Origin: Cyanophora paradoxa
Lineage: Eukaryota; Glaucocystophyceae; Cyanophorales; Cyanophoraceae
Direction of reading: 5' to 3'
DNA: 64,000 nucleotides
Assembly: GCA_004431415.1 (NCBI GenBank)
Contig: QPMI01000005.1
Coordinates: 248,001 to 312,000 of the forward strand
The notes beneath the pieces were generated by a model. The model was not told the origin of the DNA, did no database searches, and saw only the letters and a list, made by a program, of their open reading frames with translations. The position numbers and the translations under genes were made by a program. This document shows positions 18,667 through 29,115 of the stretch, piece by piece (position 1 is the first letter of the stretch; each line of letters opens with the position of its first letter).

Positions 18667-18925
18667 TACCATAAAACACAATATTAATTCGCACGATATT
18701 AGTTCGTTCTAAGACCCGGACCCCGACCATTTCAATTAGTTCGGTTTCAAATTAGTGCGTTTATATATATTCGTTTCCAGTGTATGGGGCGGGGGCCGGG
18801 GTACACAATGTACGTCCTGTAATCAGTGCGGTCTCAAATTAGTGCGTTTTCACGGCAAAAAACGCACTAATTTGGTACCGAACTAATATTATGCGCGAAC
18901 TTATATTCTCAGTCTGTCTTACCTT
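18667..18925. mobile_element. MITE-like element, copy 2 (~259 bp)
   Basis: Same order of parts as copy 1: left end TACCATAAAACACAATATTA, a GACCCGGACCCC block, a GGGGTACACA block, the core GCGGTCTCAAATTAGTGCG, then its near-complement AACGCACTAATTTGGTACCG. In this copy the flanking word of the core is GTGCG, where copy 1 has TGTCG and copy 3 has ATGCG. Confidence 0.65.
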
Positions 18926-20429
18926 ACCGGAGACTCCGGACTCGGGGAGTCCGGAGTGTTATATGGCCCAACTTATGGGGCGATCTACTATATTAGACGG
19001 ACTACTAAATATTTCCCGGCAAATTCCCGCCTGCTAGAGCCAAGATTTCCTAGTGGTACAGTGGGTACCCGGGTACTCCCGTTTCCGCCACACAAAAGCC
19101 CCGCGAAGATAGACTGACGCGCGACGCGTATACGGTCACTGAAATTTTACCAGATGCTAAATTAAGTGGCGCAGGCGATCGAATTCGAAGTACTAATTAT
19201 TCTCCTGTACTAATTTTAAATTAACTAACTTAGTAATTCCACGGTGCGAATCCACGTGCGCCACAGTGCACGTGGTAAGACGCCAACTCGACTTGGCGAC
19301 GTTCGAATTCCGCGAAGCCTCGAAGTTCAACGGTTATATAATTACCGTAGTACAATTTCAATGATTGACCGTCGGACCGTTGGAAGTTGCACCAACTTGC
19401 ACGAGACTGCCAGTGGCAGTCTGCCACGAGTCTTAGTTGAGTCATAAGTTGACCCCCAAGTTGCCCCAACTAACTTAATAAGCCCCAACTTGCCCCCAAG
19501 TTGCCCCCATCTAAGCTGCCAAGCACAGTGCGCGGGCAGTAGGGAGTGATTAGGCGAGCAAAGCTTATAAGAACACTGGTGAAAGGAATTCGGCCCCCGT
19601 TAGCCTCGTTAGCGCCGCGGCGCGGGCGGTTTCGTTCAGATTTCGTTGTTTTTCTGGAGGTAAGACGACAGAAGATCCTTTTTAGGTCGATCCACGTCGA
19701 GCTTCAGATCGAAAAAGCCCACAGGGGGGCACGCTCCCAGCAGGGTTTTGTATGGGACTGAGAGAACCTCAGTCGGCCAATTTGGTGACTCAGTCGGGTC
19801 AGTCAGACCCTCTGACTTTGACTGACAGTGACTGAACCCAGCCCTAGCACGCACGTCCTGGACGCGCAGGTTAGCGATTCCTTTATAATTAGTAAAATAC
19901 CCCCCCGGGCCCCTCATACAAGCCCAAAAGTTATAAAACGCATTAATTCGTAAAATACCGGTACCCCCCCTCAGCCAAGCCCCCTCATACCCCCCCGGCC
20001 CCCGGTAGTAGCCAGTAGCCAGTAGCCCGCGGCCGGGCCACAAGCCTGGCACTAGTACTACGGCACTAGCTATAGGCCTATAGCTAGGGCCAGCCCGGCC
20101 AGATTTAGATTTAGAGGCAACCCCCTCCCTGCCTGGCCGGACCTATCCGAGCAAAATGTTTTTTAGAGGCCAGGTAGGCACGTGCACCGTACGCGTGGCA
20201 CTGCCCTAAGACGGTTATTAGAAGTCTTATAAGAAGTCTTATAGAAGGTCGTAAGGGTTTACGATTGCATTTCAATTCTGGCAGTGCTGGCACTGGCTGG
20301 CCAGCTCATTTCAATTGCAAAGTCAAGGTACGAAAAGCGAGCTCTTCATGATCAGAAGCGTACTTTTTATTTCTTTTCCAGCCGCCCGCCCCCCCCCCCC
20401 CTCCCTCCCCTGCCCCTCTTCCCGGGTCT

Positions 20430-22343
20430 ATATATAGCTACTCGGACCTGAGCAATGAAGGAGGAAGTAGTGGCGAGCAGCTCCAGAGACCCACAGGGGG
20501 AGGGGGAGAGGGGAGAAGGGGGGGGGAGGGGGGGGGGGGGGGGGGGCGGGGCCGGGGCCAGGGCCGCGCCGGCGGCTCCGCCTGCGGCCTCGACTGCACG
20601 GCGGGGGGCGGGGCCGGCGCGGGGGCCGCCGGCGCCGGCCGCTCGCTCCCGACGGAGCCGTAGGACCGCTGCGGGGCGGCCACCCCAGCCGACGACGTCC
20701 TGCGAGAAACGTGAGCCAAAGCAGGCAAGAAGACTAGTCGCCAGGAAGCGTGACTCACGGGGCGGTCTCCGCTGCGCCGCTGCCCGAGGCGTGCCCGCTG
20801 GCGCGCGCCTTGCTTCGCGAGCTCGTACCCGTGCCCGCGCCCGTGCCCGTCCCCGCTCCGGTACCCGTGCCCGTGGCGGTGCCGGGCGGGGGCCCCTCGG
20901 AGCGCATCATGCCGCCGGCCTCCCGCGCGAACTGGTCGACGAACTACGTACGAGAACGTAAGTAAGCAAGAGGAGGGGGGTACAGGCTACAGGCCCGCTT
21001 CGCTTCGTTCGCACCTGGGAGATGGTGAGGGGCCGGAGGGGCTTGTTCGCCCGCGCCGCCCGCAGCTGCTCGTCCAGGATCGCCGACACGTAGTACTGCG
21101 CGGGAGAGAGGCGGGTGGGTGAGTACGCGAAAGGAAAGAAATCAGAGACTACTTAGCGCCGAAGGAAGAGAGGAGGCAAGGCTAGGCGCGGGGAGCAGGG
21201 CGGGCGCACGTAGCGCGGGGGCGGGGGCGGGATGGCTTACTTAGAAACTAGTAGATAGCGCGGCGAAGCACGTAGAGCCTACTAGTGGTACGCCGGCACG
21301 TATTACTGCGGGGGAGGGCGATGGCTGAGTACGCGAAAGGAAAGAAATCAGAGACGACTTAGCGCCGAAGAGGGGAGGCAAGGCCGCGGGCGAGGCGGGG
21401 AGCAGGGCGGGCGCACGTAGCGCGGGGGCGGACGCGCGTGGCTTACTTAGAACTAGAACTAGTAGATAGCGGGGCGAAGCACGGAGAAACTACAAATGAA
21501 TAGCAGATATCTTAGAAACTCTTGGAAACTACTCTTAGCGCGTAGCGGGGCGGGGGGCGGGGGCCGGGGGGCGGGGCGGGCGCACGTAGCGCGGGGGCGG
21601 GGCGGGGATGGCTGGAATCAGGCTAGCTGCTTAGATTGGACTAGATTGGATTATAGAGGGGTTTAGAAACTAGTGCATAGCACGTGGCGGGGCGAAAGGC
21701 GGGCAGGGGCCGGGCGCACGTGGCGCGGGGGCGGGGCGGGGATGGCGGGGATCGAGGTCACGAGCTCCCGCTCCTCGCGGGGCCTCCGCACGGGCACCTC
21801 CCGCCTCTTGAACACGTCCTCCGCCTCCACCTCAGAAGAAGACGTGTTAGAGGATAGCAGAGGGGCTGAGAGGGGTCGGAAGCGGGACCCCACCTTCTTG
21901 GGCAGCACGTGCTCCTTCTTGAACGGGTCCTGCGGGGCGGACAAGGGCGTCGGCAAGAGGCTCCTTGGGAGGGGGGGAAGGAGAGATGGGGGGTACCGGC
22001 GCCGGGTCCTCGTAGTCGTTGTAGTGCTCGTGCCGCCCCAGCACCTGGGCTCGCTGCCTCAGGGCCGGGGGGGGGGATGAGCGGGGGGTACGGGGTTCGC
22101 GCACCTTGGCGAGGTAGCGCTTCCGGCTCTGCTCCGGCGGCGACGCCTCATACCTGCGGGCGGCGCCGCCGCTCGGCCGGGGGCACGGGGGGTACATGCT
22201 GAAGGAAGCGGGGGGGGGGGTACACACCGCGGGCGGGTCTGCCAGAAATTCGCATCCTCGTCCTCGCAGAGTTTCGGAGGGGGCGGCTTCAGCTCGTCGC
22301 CCCACTTCTGCCCGCTCTCGATCGCCTCCCGCTTGCGCTCCTG
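20430..22343 (-). pseudogene. Truncated inverted copy of the unknown Pro-rich gene at 27,587-30,438
   Basis: Exons and introns on the minus strand closely match the 3' two-thirds of the plus-strand gene downstream: KREAIESGQKWGDELKPPPP, FKKEHVLPKK, REVPVRRPREERELVTSIPA, SAILDEQLRAARANKPLRPL and the arginine/proline/alanine-rich tail. Intron sequence is conserved too (ACTACAAATGAATAGCAGAT around 21,490), so the duplication is recent. Homology stops abruptly near 22,343, where the other copy continues for more than 1.2 kb to its 5' end. The last exon here dissolves into a long G-run tract (20,518-20,548). Without a 5' end it is probably not functional. Confidence 0.7.
21090..21490. repeat. Tandem duplication of ~200 bp inside the truncated copy
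   Basis: A segment containing GTACTGCG, GAGTACGCGAAAGGAAAGAA, ATCAGAGAC.ACTTAGCGCC, CACGTAGCGCGGGGGCGG and ACTAGTAGATAGCG occurs at about 21,090-21,290 and again at about 21,300-21,480. The full-length copy at 29,580-29,750 has it only once. A third, shorter echo of the CACGTAGCGCGGGGGCGGGG part lies near 21,585 and 21,717. Confidence 0.7.
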
Positions 22344-23096
22344 ACCGGGGCGGGGACCGCCGGGCCGGGCGGAGGGCACGTTTCTGTGCGGCCGTTTCGC
22401 GACAGCTGAGGCGAGGAATCATTAGGGCGCTGCCCGCACGGTTCGGCGTCGGCGCCGGCGCGCCGGCTCGGTGTCGGTGCTCGAGCACGGCGTGAGCGCT
22501 GAGGCGGATCGCCTGCGACAGGCTTGGCTAGAGAGCAATGCATGCGCAGGAGAATTCGGCGCGCGAGCGCGTAGCTGCCAGGCGCTCTCCATTGAATCCA
22601 GCAACTGTCCGAAGCCTGGTATAAGACCTCTATTATATGACGCGGGAAGCTGCGCCGCACCTGGGCCGAGATCGACAAGTTCTCCCGAGGTCAACATGCA
22701 CGGCTTCGCATGCGGGGCGGGGCGGGGCGGGGAGGAGGACGAGGCGCCGCTTGCCGCGAGCGTGTCGCGGCGGCGGCGCATCTCCCGCGAGGCGACTCGC
22801 ATAGGAGCTCGAGGCGCCGGGAGCTCGGCGGGACCGATCCAGCTCGGCAAGCATCCGCCTCAGCTATAGGTGCAAATCGATGCGATCTGCAGCGAAGCCG
22901 CACCGATCGGCTGATTCGCAGACGCGCGGTGCGGGCGGTGTCGGATGCGTTTGCATAGAGCAAATGCAGTAGCTGCAGTTGATGCTGACGAGAACGCCAG
23001 AGCCACACGCTAGGTGGCGGAAGATGGCGCCATCCCGGCACTGCCGCATGGCCCAGATGATGGCCGGCGTTGGCCGGCGATGGCTGGCATTGGCTG
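22344..23096. other. Between truncated copy and TIR element: no supported gene
   Basis: GC-rich stretch with long overlapping frames on both strands that share no recognisable domain and have no intron heptamers. It begins exactly where homology of the inverted duplicate ends, so it may be unrelated DNA joined at the breakpoint. Confidence 0.4.
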
Positions 23097-23240
23097 GTTG
23101 CCACTCCACTACGTACCCTTTTGCACCACGTAGCAGAATCGAGTTGGACGGGCCTATTACATGATTGCCGGGGCCCCGTGCCCAAATCCGCTTTGGGCAC
23201 GTCGGGGCTAGGGCGCGTCGTGCCCAAAGGCCTGGGCACG
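23097..23240 (+). repeat. Left terminal inverted repeat
   Basis: 144 bases, reverse complement of 27313-27456 with one mismatch (C/T near the inner end). Includes ACTACGTACCCTTTTGCACC and two CGTGCCCAAA stem-loops at the inner side, which could be transposase-binding sites. Confidence 0.9.
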
Positions 23241-23639
23241 GCGGGTAGAGCAGCGTCGTGCCCAAGTCGTGCCCCGCGATGGCGGGAGAGCAGCCTGGCA
23301 GCGCGGCAGGCGGGGGCGTGCAGGCTCCAACTATGTGGTCGTTCTGTGTGTACTTGCATAGCGAAGTTGGCAATCCAGCGGAGTGCTTGCCGACGATGGG
23401 CAACATGGTCCCAGCACCGCTCATACCGTCGGCGGAGCCCATATTCAGGAAGCTGGTAGACAGGAAGCTTCTTCGTCCGGAGATACAGCAGATAGATCAG
23501 CTGCGCTTCTGGCAGTGCTGGCGGGGAGCTACTGTGCGACTCTATCATGACGTGCGAGTCGTACTGCCGCGTGCAAGCAACGCCGATCGACTGATCTGGA
23601 CTCGGGCATGCGCAGGAGTTCGCCGTGGTGGTCGAGGGA

Positions 23640-26125
23640 GGGCCCGTTACCCTCATCGTCGCGCCGGCCAAAGTAGTGCAGCCCGACCTGGCGCACTACG
23701 GCCTGGTGCGCTAGCTAACGTGAACGATATCCCGCGCCTGATGTCTCCTGCAGGGCCTCCCACCGGCCGGCCTGCAGCTCCCGCAGCGCTAGCAGCGGTA
23801 GCGCCTCGCGCCCCCACGGCCGCATCCAGCGCGGGCAGCGCCGCCGGGAGCGGTGATGAGGATGACGGGCTGGAGCAGTATGAGCGCTTCCTCAGTCTGG
23901 ACACGGATGGCATCTTCGGCGGGATCAGCGCTGACCAAGCGAAAGACCAGGTACATGATCCGGGCACGATCCGGGCACGTACGGGGCACGTCTGAGCACG
24001 GGCCGTGCACGCAGATCTTTGGAAAGGGCGCGCGAGCGAACATCAAGAACCTGAACCGATTCCTTGCCGCCCCGTTTCGTCTGCACTACGGGGAAGCTGA
24101 CGGCCTGAGCAAGGTGAGAGGACAGAACACGCTGGTCATTGCAGACATGGAAGACGCGTGAGTGGCTGCGTTCTTTTGGAAGCAGCACAAGAGCAGCGCA
24201 AACCTTGCCTCGCAGGTTGGCCGTCCTCCTGGACAGGACGGTGGAGACCTCAAGCATCCCAGCGAAGATCAAAGAGAAGTGCACGGAACGGATGAAACAG
24301 CGGCTCCAGACCCTCAACCCGTACGAGAAGACCCGAGCACTGCTGGAGGTCAACAGGATCTACAGGACATGGACGATGATCATGTCAGTCGACAACATCC
24401 CGTTCCTTCCGAAGTGCGCCCTTGCCGCTCTCTTTCTCTTTCTCTTTCTCCCTCTTTCTCCCGCCATGGACGCTAAGCCTCGCCGCAGGCCTGACGTGGA
24501 GCCGCCATGGGAAACGAACCTGGCGACAGTGAAGGAGAAGGCGGCCAGGTCGGGCATAACACACCAGAGCCGGGTTCACGCTGCGAAGCGAAGAGACGAC
24601 GAGAACTCCGATGGAGGAGGCGGCGCTGCAACCGAGCATCCGAAGAAGGCGACCAAGAAGGCGCCAGCGGAGAAGAAGGCCGCTACGGAGAAGACGAACC
24701 GGGCGCGGAAGCACGAGGAGGCGGAGGACGAGAACGCGGCGGAGGCCGCCGTGACCGGAGCACGTTTGGGCACGGCGCGGGCACATTTGGGCACGACGCG
24801 GGCACGTCCACAGTCGTCGGGCACGGCTGGGGCACGTAATGGGGCACCACGTGCTGAGAAATCGGTGAGCTTTCATGAGGACGTGCTCGAGACGCCCCAC
24901 GCCCGCTGTCACATTCCAGACACTCATGCAAACCCGGCGCAGGCTACGGGTGGGCAGAACGCAGAGGACTCAGTGAAGAAGAAGAAGAAGAAGAAGAGGA
25001 CGCCGGCGCCGAAGGACACTGAGGAAGAGCTGGAGACAGAGATTGAACCGCAACTGTCGAAGAAGCCCAGGGCAGCGAGCGTGAAGGAGCACACGTCGGC
25101 GTCGTCGTCGTCGAAGGTGGCTGCCCGCGCCGTCCAACGTGTGCATCTCTCCCCACCTGACGTTCACTGAAGGCAGCATCTGGCCCGGAGAAGAAGGCGG
25201 CGAAGGGAAAGGACCCGGAGCACTCAGGCAAGGCTCAGGAGCAATCTTCGCACAGGGGGCCCAAGCATGCGCCCTCGCGCGACGACGAAGCCAGCACTCA
25301 GGCTCCCCCGTGCGTTCCCGTGCTTGGGCACGGTCTGGGTACTATATGGGCATGTCGCGTCCTTGGTCGTGCTGCACTCTCGTGCCCAAACGTGCCCCAA
25401 TCGTGCCCCAACGTGCCCCATGGTTCTCCCGACGAAATCTGATTCCGGAGCGTCGCTGTTGCAGGCGAGAGAAGGGGAGGCACTACGACTTCAACACGAT
25501 GGACCCTACAGGGTGCTTTCTTCGGTCCGCCGTGCCTTCTTTCTGCCCGACTGACATGTCAGACGCAGAAAAACGTGGCGGGATCGGTTCCCCCTGTAGA
25601 GATCGTCCCAGCCTTGCGGGCAAGCCGGAGCCCAGAGGGCGACATTCTGTACATGATCGACGTGTACACCGGCCGGTACGGGGCCCCGTCGACCTGGTCG
25701 ACGATTCCCGCGGCACCACGCAGTCTCTCTTCATCTGCTGGACGGTCAGCTTGGATGGGTATGAGGACGACTGGGCATATGCCCCTGTCGTTCAGGGGGC
25801 AGAGATCACGACGCTCGAGTGCGAGTTCGATGCCGAGCACGCGGATTCCAAGGTGCTCAACTCCAAGAAAACACCTCCGGCGGTGAGAGCACTGCTCCTC
25901 TTATCTCTCCTTTCATTTCTTAGCGAATCCCAGTTCAAGTACTTCCTGTGCATACGGGAGACGGTCAAGTCCAAGAGCACATACAAGCAGGGCCACATCT
26001 TCCCCAAGTGCAACAAGCACGGCGATCCGCCGTCGGGCTGCCTAGGGGTGTACGGGATCAAGCAGCTCATTCAGGACACCGCAAAGCTAGCTGCGGCCCA
26101 AAAAAAGGCGGCGGCGGCAAAGTAG
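23640..26125 (+). CDS. Unknown Lys/Ala-rich spliced protein of the TIR element
   Basis: Several exons can be joined by GT-AG introns. Readable pieces in order: EFAVVVEGGPVTLIVAPAKV; DEDDGLEQYERFLSLDTDGI; IFGKGARANIKNLNRFLAAP; ETSSIPAKIKEKCTERMKQR; a low-complexity Lys/Ala/Glu region with EHPKKATKKAPAEKKAATEK; then EGDILYMIDVYTGRYGAP, SLFICWTVSLDGYEDDWAYA, KSKSTYKQGHIFPKCNKHGD and an Ala/Lys tail ending at TAG 26125. The ILYMIDVYTGRYG...DGYEDDW part faintly recalls chromodomain/SH3-like folds found at the ends of some integrases, but I cannot assign it. Introns carry GGGCACG/CGTGCCC clusters (for example 24,755-24,845 and 25,318-25,425) instead of GTACCCC. The 5' end and exact exon list are uncertain. 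Confidence 0.5.
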
Positions 26126-26776
26126 ATCCAGTGTCTATCTCCTAGTAGCAGTCCTAGTAGCTCTACTAGCATTGATAGTGTTGCTCTATTAGGGTTTTTG
26201 CAGCGTATCTTCCTTAGAATTGGGTCGTGCACTGGTCGTGCCCGGCTCGTGCCCAAACATGCCCAAATGTGCCCCGTCATGCCCAAACCGACTTGATCCT
26301 GAATTTAGCAGTGATTGACGTCGCGGAGCACGATTGCGCATTGAACTGCACATTTGCCATGTGAACTTAACAGTATTGATATTTTACAACGTTTTGATGA
26401 AGAAAGGCGATGCGAAGAACTTCAGCATGACATGTTCCGCGTCGCTCAGAAGTCTGACCATCGGACTCGCATCATGATGTGAAGCCAAGGGTCATGAACT
26501 CATGATGAGGCCTCGAAGACCTGAAGCAGTTCCGACCCGTCCGAGAGGCCGCACAAGTTGAATTTGAGAATGCTGAAGCCTTGTTTAACTCGTATTCATG
26601 AAGCTTCATGGTTCGCTCCCTCTTTACCGGTTTCTGCTACTTGCTCGTGCCCACGTCATGCCCAATCGTGCCCAAGTACGTGCCCAGACGAAGTTCGGAC
26701 ATGCTCAAGGAGGGCACGACTCGGAAACTCTTTCACAACGAAAGGCTATTCCAAAATCGATCGTAAACTGGCTGCA
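26126..26776. other. Inter-gene spacer of the TIR element
   Basis: Tail-to-tail spacer of 650 bases with no supported gene. It carries two CGTGCCC clusters (26,225-26,287 and 26,640-26,705) and is otherwise moderately AT-rich. Confidence 0.5.
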
Positions 26777-27262
26777 CTACTTGGCATTAGAGGGGCCCGC
26801 CTCAGCCTCAGGCTCGGCGGGGCCAGCCGCGGCCTCTGCCGCGGCAGCGGCCTCCTTCTCGGCGCTCTTCTGTACTTTCTTCCAAGGTTTCTGGATGCAA
26901 GAGCGGTTCTTGCACGCGTCCCTCCCCGACTTCTTGTGGCACTTTGACGAGCAGATGATGTCTTCGTACTTGCAAATGCACTTCTTGTTCGTGCAGCCAG
27001 TCGTGCAGTTGCAGATCTTGCTCGGCCTGTCGATTTCGATGGCGCACCAGTCAAAGAACGCTTTTCTGCCAGGCAAGACATGGCAGTCAGAGCGCTGAGA
27101 AAGAATGCTGGAGGAGATCAGCTGCTCGATGTGGCAGGTACACTTGCGGCCGCACCACGCGCGACCCGCGAGCACAGCTGTCTGTAGCGCGAAGCTGCAG
27201 AAGACGCAGAACTGCAGAATCTGGCCGGCCGCCTGAATCTCCTCCGGCGACAGGCCCAACAT
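26777..27262 (-). CDS. Cys-rich CXC/tesmin-like protein of the TIR element
   Basis: From ATG 27262 the frame encodes about 161 residues: MLGLSPEEIQAAGQILQFCV, then CGRKCTCHIEQL, and a cysteine cluster ICNCTTGCTNKKCICKYEDI followed by CSSKCHKKSGRDACKNRSC. Its C.C..GC....C.C......C...C spacing is like CXC (tesmin/TSO1) domains, which bind DNA through zinc. A Lys- and Ala-rich tail ends at 26777. Upstream codons reach into the right TIR but look like an intron or leader with CGTGCCC words. In some eukaryotic transposons such Cys clusters sit in or beside the transposase; a DNA-binding partner protein is the cautious reading. Convergent with the plus-strand gene. Confidence 0.6.
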   Translation of the reverse strand: MLGLSPEEIQAAGQILQFCVFCSFALQTAVLAGRAWCGRKCTCHIEQLISSSILSQRSDCHVLPGRKAFFDWCAIEIDRPSKICNCTTGCTNKKCICKYEDIICSSKCHKKSGRDACKNRSCIQKPWKKVQKSAEKEAAAAAEAAAGPAEPEAEAGPSNAK

Positions 27263-27312
27263 CGCTGCAGCTGTCTGGGCTCTAACACCTGTCGTGCCCA
27301 ACACAAAGCTTA

Positions 27313-27456
27313 CGTGCCCAAGCCTTTGGGCACGACGCGCCCTAGCCCCGACGTGCCCAAAGCGGATTTGGGCACGGGGCCCCGGCAATCATGTAATAGG
27401 CCCGTCCAACTCGATTCTGCTACGTGGTGCAAAAGGGTACGTAGTGGAGTGGCAAC
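27313..27456 (-). repeat. Right terminal inverted repeat
   Basis: Reverse complement of 23097-23240 with one mismatch. The outer end is GTGGAGTGGCAAC. A further CGTGCCCAAC word lies just inside, at 27,293. Confidence 0.9.
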
Positions 27457-27586
27457 ACCTGTAGCTGGCAATGGCTGCGCAACGGGGGGTACGCAAATCA
27501 ATTCTATTCTCGCGGAAGTCTAGCTAGCGAGGCAGCAGCGCAGAAGCACAGCGGACGGGCGACACGGTCGGCTCAAAAGCCGCAAA

Positions 27587-29079
27587 ATGCCGTCGCAGGA
27601 GCTCCCGGAGAGCCCGACACGCGTGCGGCCCATCACGGAGCCGCACATGATCTGCGACAAGGCCTGGAACTACAAGCTGCGAAATGTGAAGAACAGGGAT
27701 GCCCCAGGTGCCGCCGGCTCGGTGGATCGCGCCGGACTGCGCAGCTCCGGCCTCACGCCCGCGCCGCGCAGCGGAGTGGCTGCAAGAGCCTGCCTTCAAG
27801 AGCCGCTCAGAGCTGCTGGAGGCGAGGAAAGACGAGCGGCTGGCCGCCGGGGCATCATGGCAGAACACGCAGTCGACCTACGTGCGCTATAGATCCTCGC
27901 CGCCCGCCCAGCTAGCCGCCGAGAGTCGCGCCCCGAACGCTCGCCGCGGTCGCAGAGGTCGAAGGAGTGGGGCGTCGGGACGCGCGCCAACGCGGGCATC
28001 TCCGGCGCGCACGACTGGACGGGCGAGGTCCCGGACGGGGATGAGGCGCCGGCCGAGAACCAGCGGACGCGGACAAACCTCATGCGGGCCAGGCGGGCCG
28101 AGGAGCTCGCGCGCGGCAAGCAGATGCTCGAGATCGAGGCGAAGCGCGCGGCCGCCCGGACGCGGGAGCCCCCCGCCTCCTGGCTCCGCCTGCAGAACAA
28201 CAGCCCGCAGTGCGCCGCCGCCGCCGCCCGCGCCCGCCGCGCGAGCGCGAAGCCGAAGGGCGCCGCGCAGGTACGCGACGCAGTCGGAGATCGTCGACGA
28301 GAAGCGGCGGGACTTTAGAGTGGCAGCCGGGCTCACCGCCGAGCCGGTCGGGACGGTCCGCCGCCGCCGCCGCCGCCGCCGCCGACTGTTCCTCTGCCTG
28401 CGCGCCTATGCCGACTCTGATCGCCGCGGCCCGCACGCAGAACCCAGCGAGGCCAAACGAGGCGCTCTCGCTCCAGAGGGCCGACGACCCGCTCCACGCG
28501 ACCCGGAGCCGTGCGCGGGGCCCGCCCCGCCCCGCCGCGCGTGGCTGACGGGACGCCTGCTTGCGCAGAGCTCCTGCTGGAACGGAAGCACGGCTTTATC
28601 CGCGACGGCGAGCGCATCCTCAAGGAGATGGACGAGACGCACGTACCCCCCGAGGACCGCGTCCGGGTCCGCACCGTACCCCCCGCCCACGCGTGCGCGC
28701 CCTTTTCTCTCTCGCGGCCGACGGGGCCGGGCCTCTTTCGGCGCAGGCGAGGGAGGACTTCTTCATTCGGTACCGGGCGGCGGGCGGGGGCGGCCGCTCG
28801 CGCTCCGCCATGCTGGAGGAGCGCAAGCGGGAGGCGATCGAGAGCGGGCAGAAGTGGGGCGACGAGCTGAAGCCGCCCCCTCCGAAACTCTGCGAGGACG
28901 AGGACGCCAACTTCTGGCAGACGCGCTCGCGGTGTGTACCCCCCCTGCTTCCCTCAGCACGTACCCCCCGTGCCCCCGGCCGAGCGGCGCCGCCGCCCGC
29001 AGGTACGAGGCGTCGCCCCATGAGCAGAGCCGGAAGCGCTACCTCGCCAAGGTGCGCGAATCCCGTACACGCCGCTCAT

Positions 29080-29115
<36 letters not shown>

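Larger units (their letters stand above)
16660..20429. other. Repeat-rich intergenic DNA
   Basis: I see no convincing gene in this 3.8 kb. It contains many short palindromic words (TAGCTATAG, GCATGC, GTATAC), a cluster of CACTGCGGCAG-type words at 17,690-17,935, C-rich AAGTTGCCCCC repeats at 19,440-19,510, a TCAGTC-rich stretch near 19,760-19,830, and two MITE-like elements listed separately. Open frames here are under 140 codons and show no recognisable domains. Confidence 0.6.
23097..27456. mobile_element. 4.36-kb putative DNA transposon with 144-bp terminal inverted repeats
   Basis: Arms 23097-23240 and 27313-27456 are reverse complements over 144 bases with one mismatch. Outer ends start GTTGCCACTCC. 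Each arm holds two small hairpins built from CGTGCCCA (one is CGTGCCCAAATCCGCTTTGG...). Between the arms are two convergent genes of unknown family, and clusters of CGTGCCC/GGGCACG words near 23,260, 23,970, 24,800, 25,370, 26,250, 26,670 and 27,300. Near-identity of the arms implies recent movement or gene conversion. No classical transposase motif is recognised, so the class is open. GCTGGCATTGGCTG lies just left of the element and GCTGGCAATGGCTG just right, seven bases out. Confidence 0.72.

Noticed and set aside
20455-20961. 168-codon plus-strand frame
   Set aside because: Mirror of the Pro/Ala-rich tail exon of the truncated minus-strand copy.
22691-23671. 326-codon minus-strand frame across the left TIR
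   Set aside because: It crosses the element boundary and TIR, and has no recognised domain.
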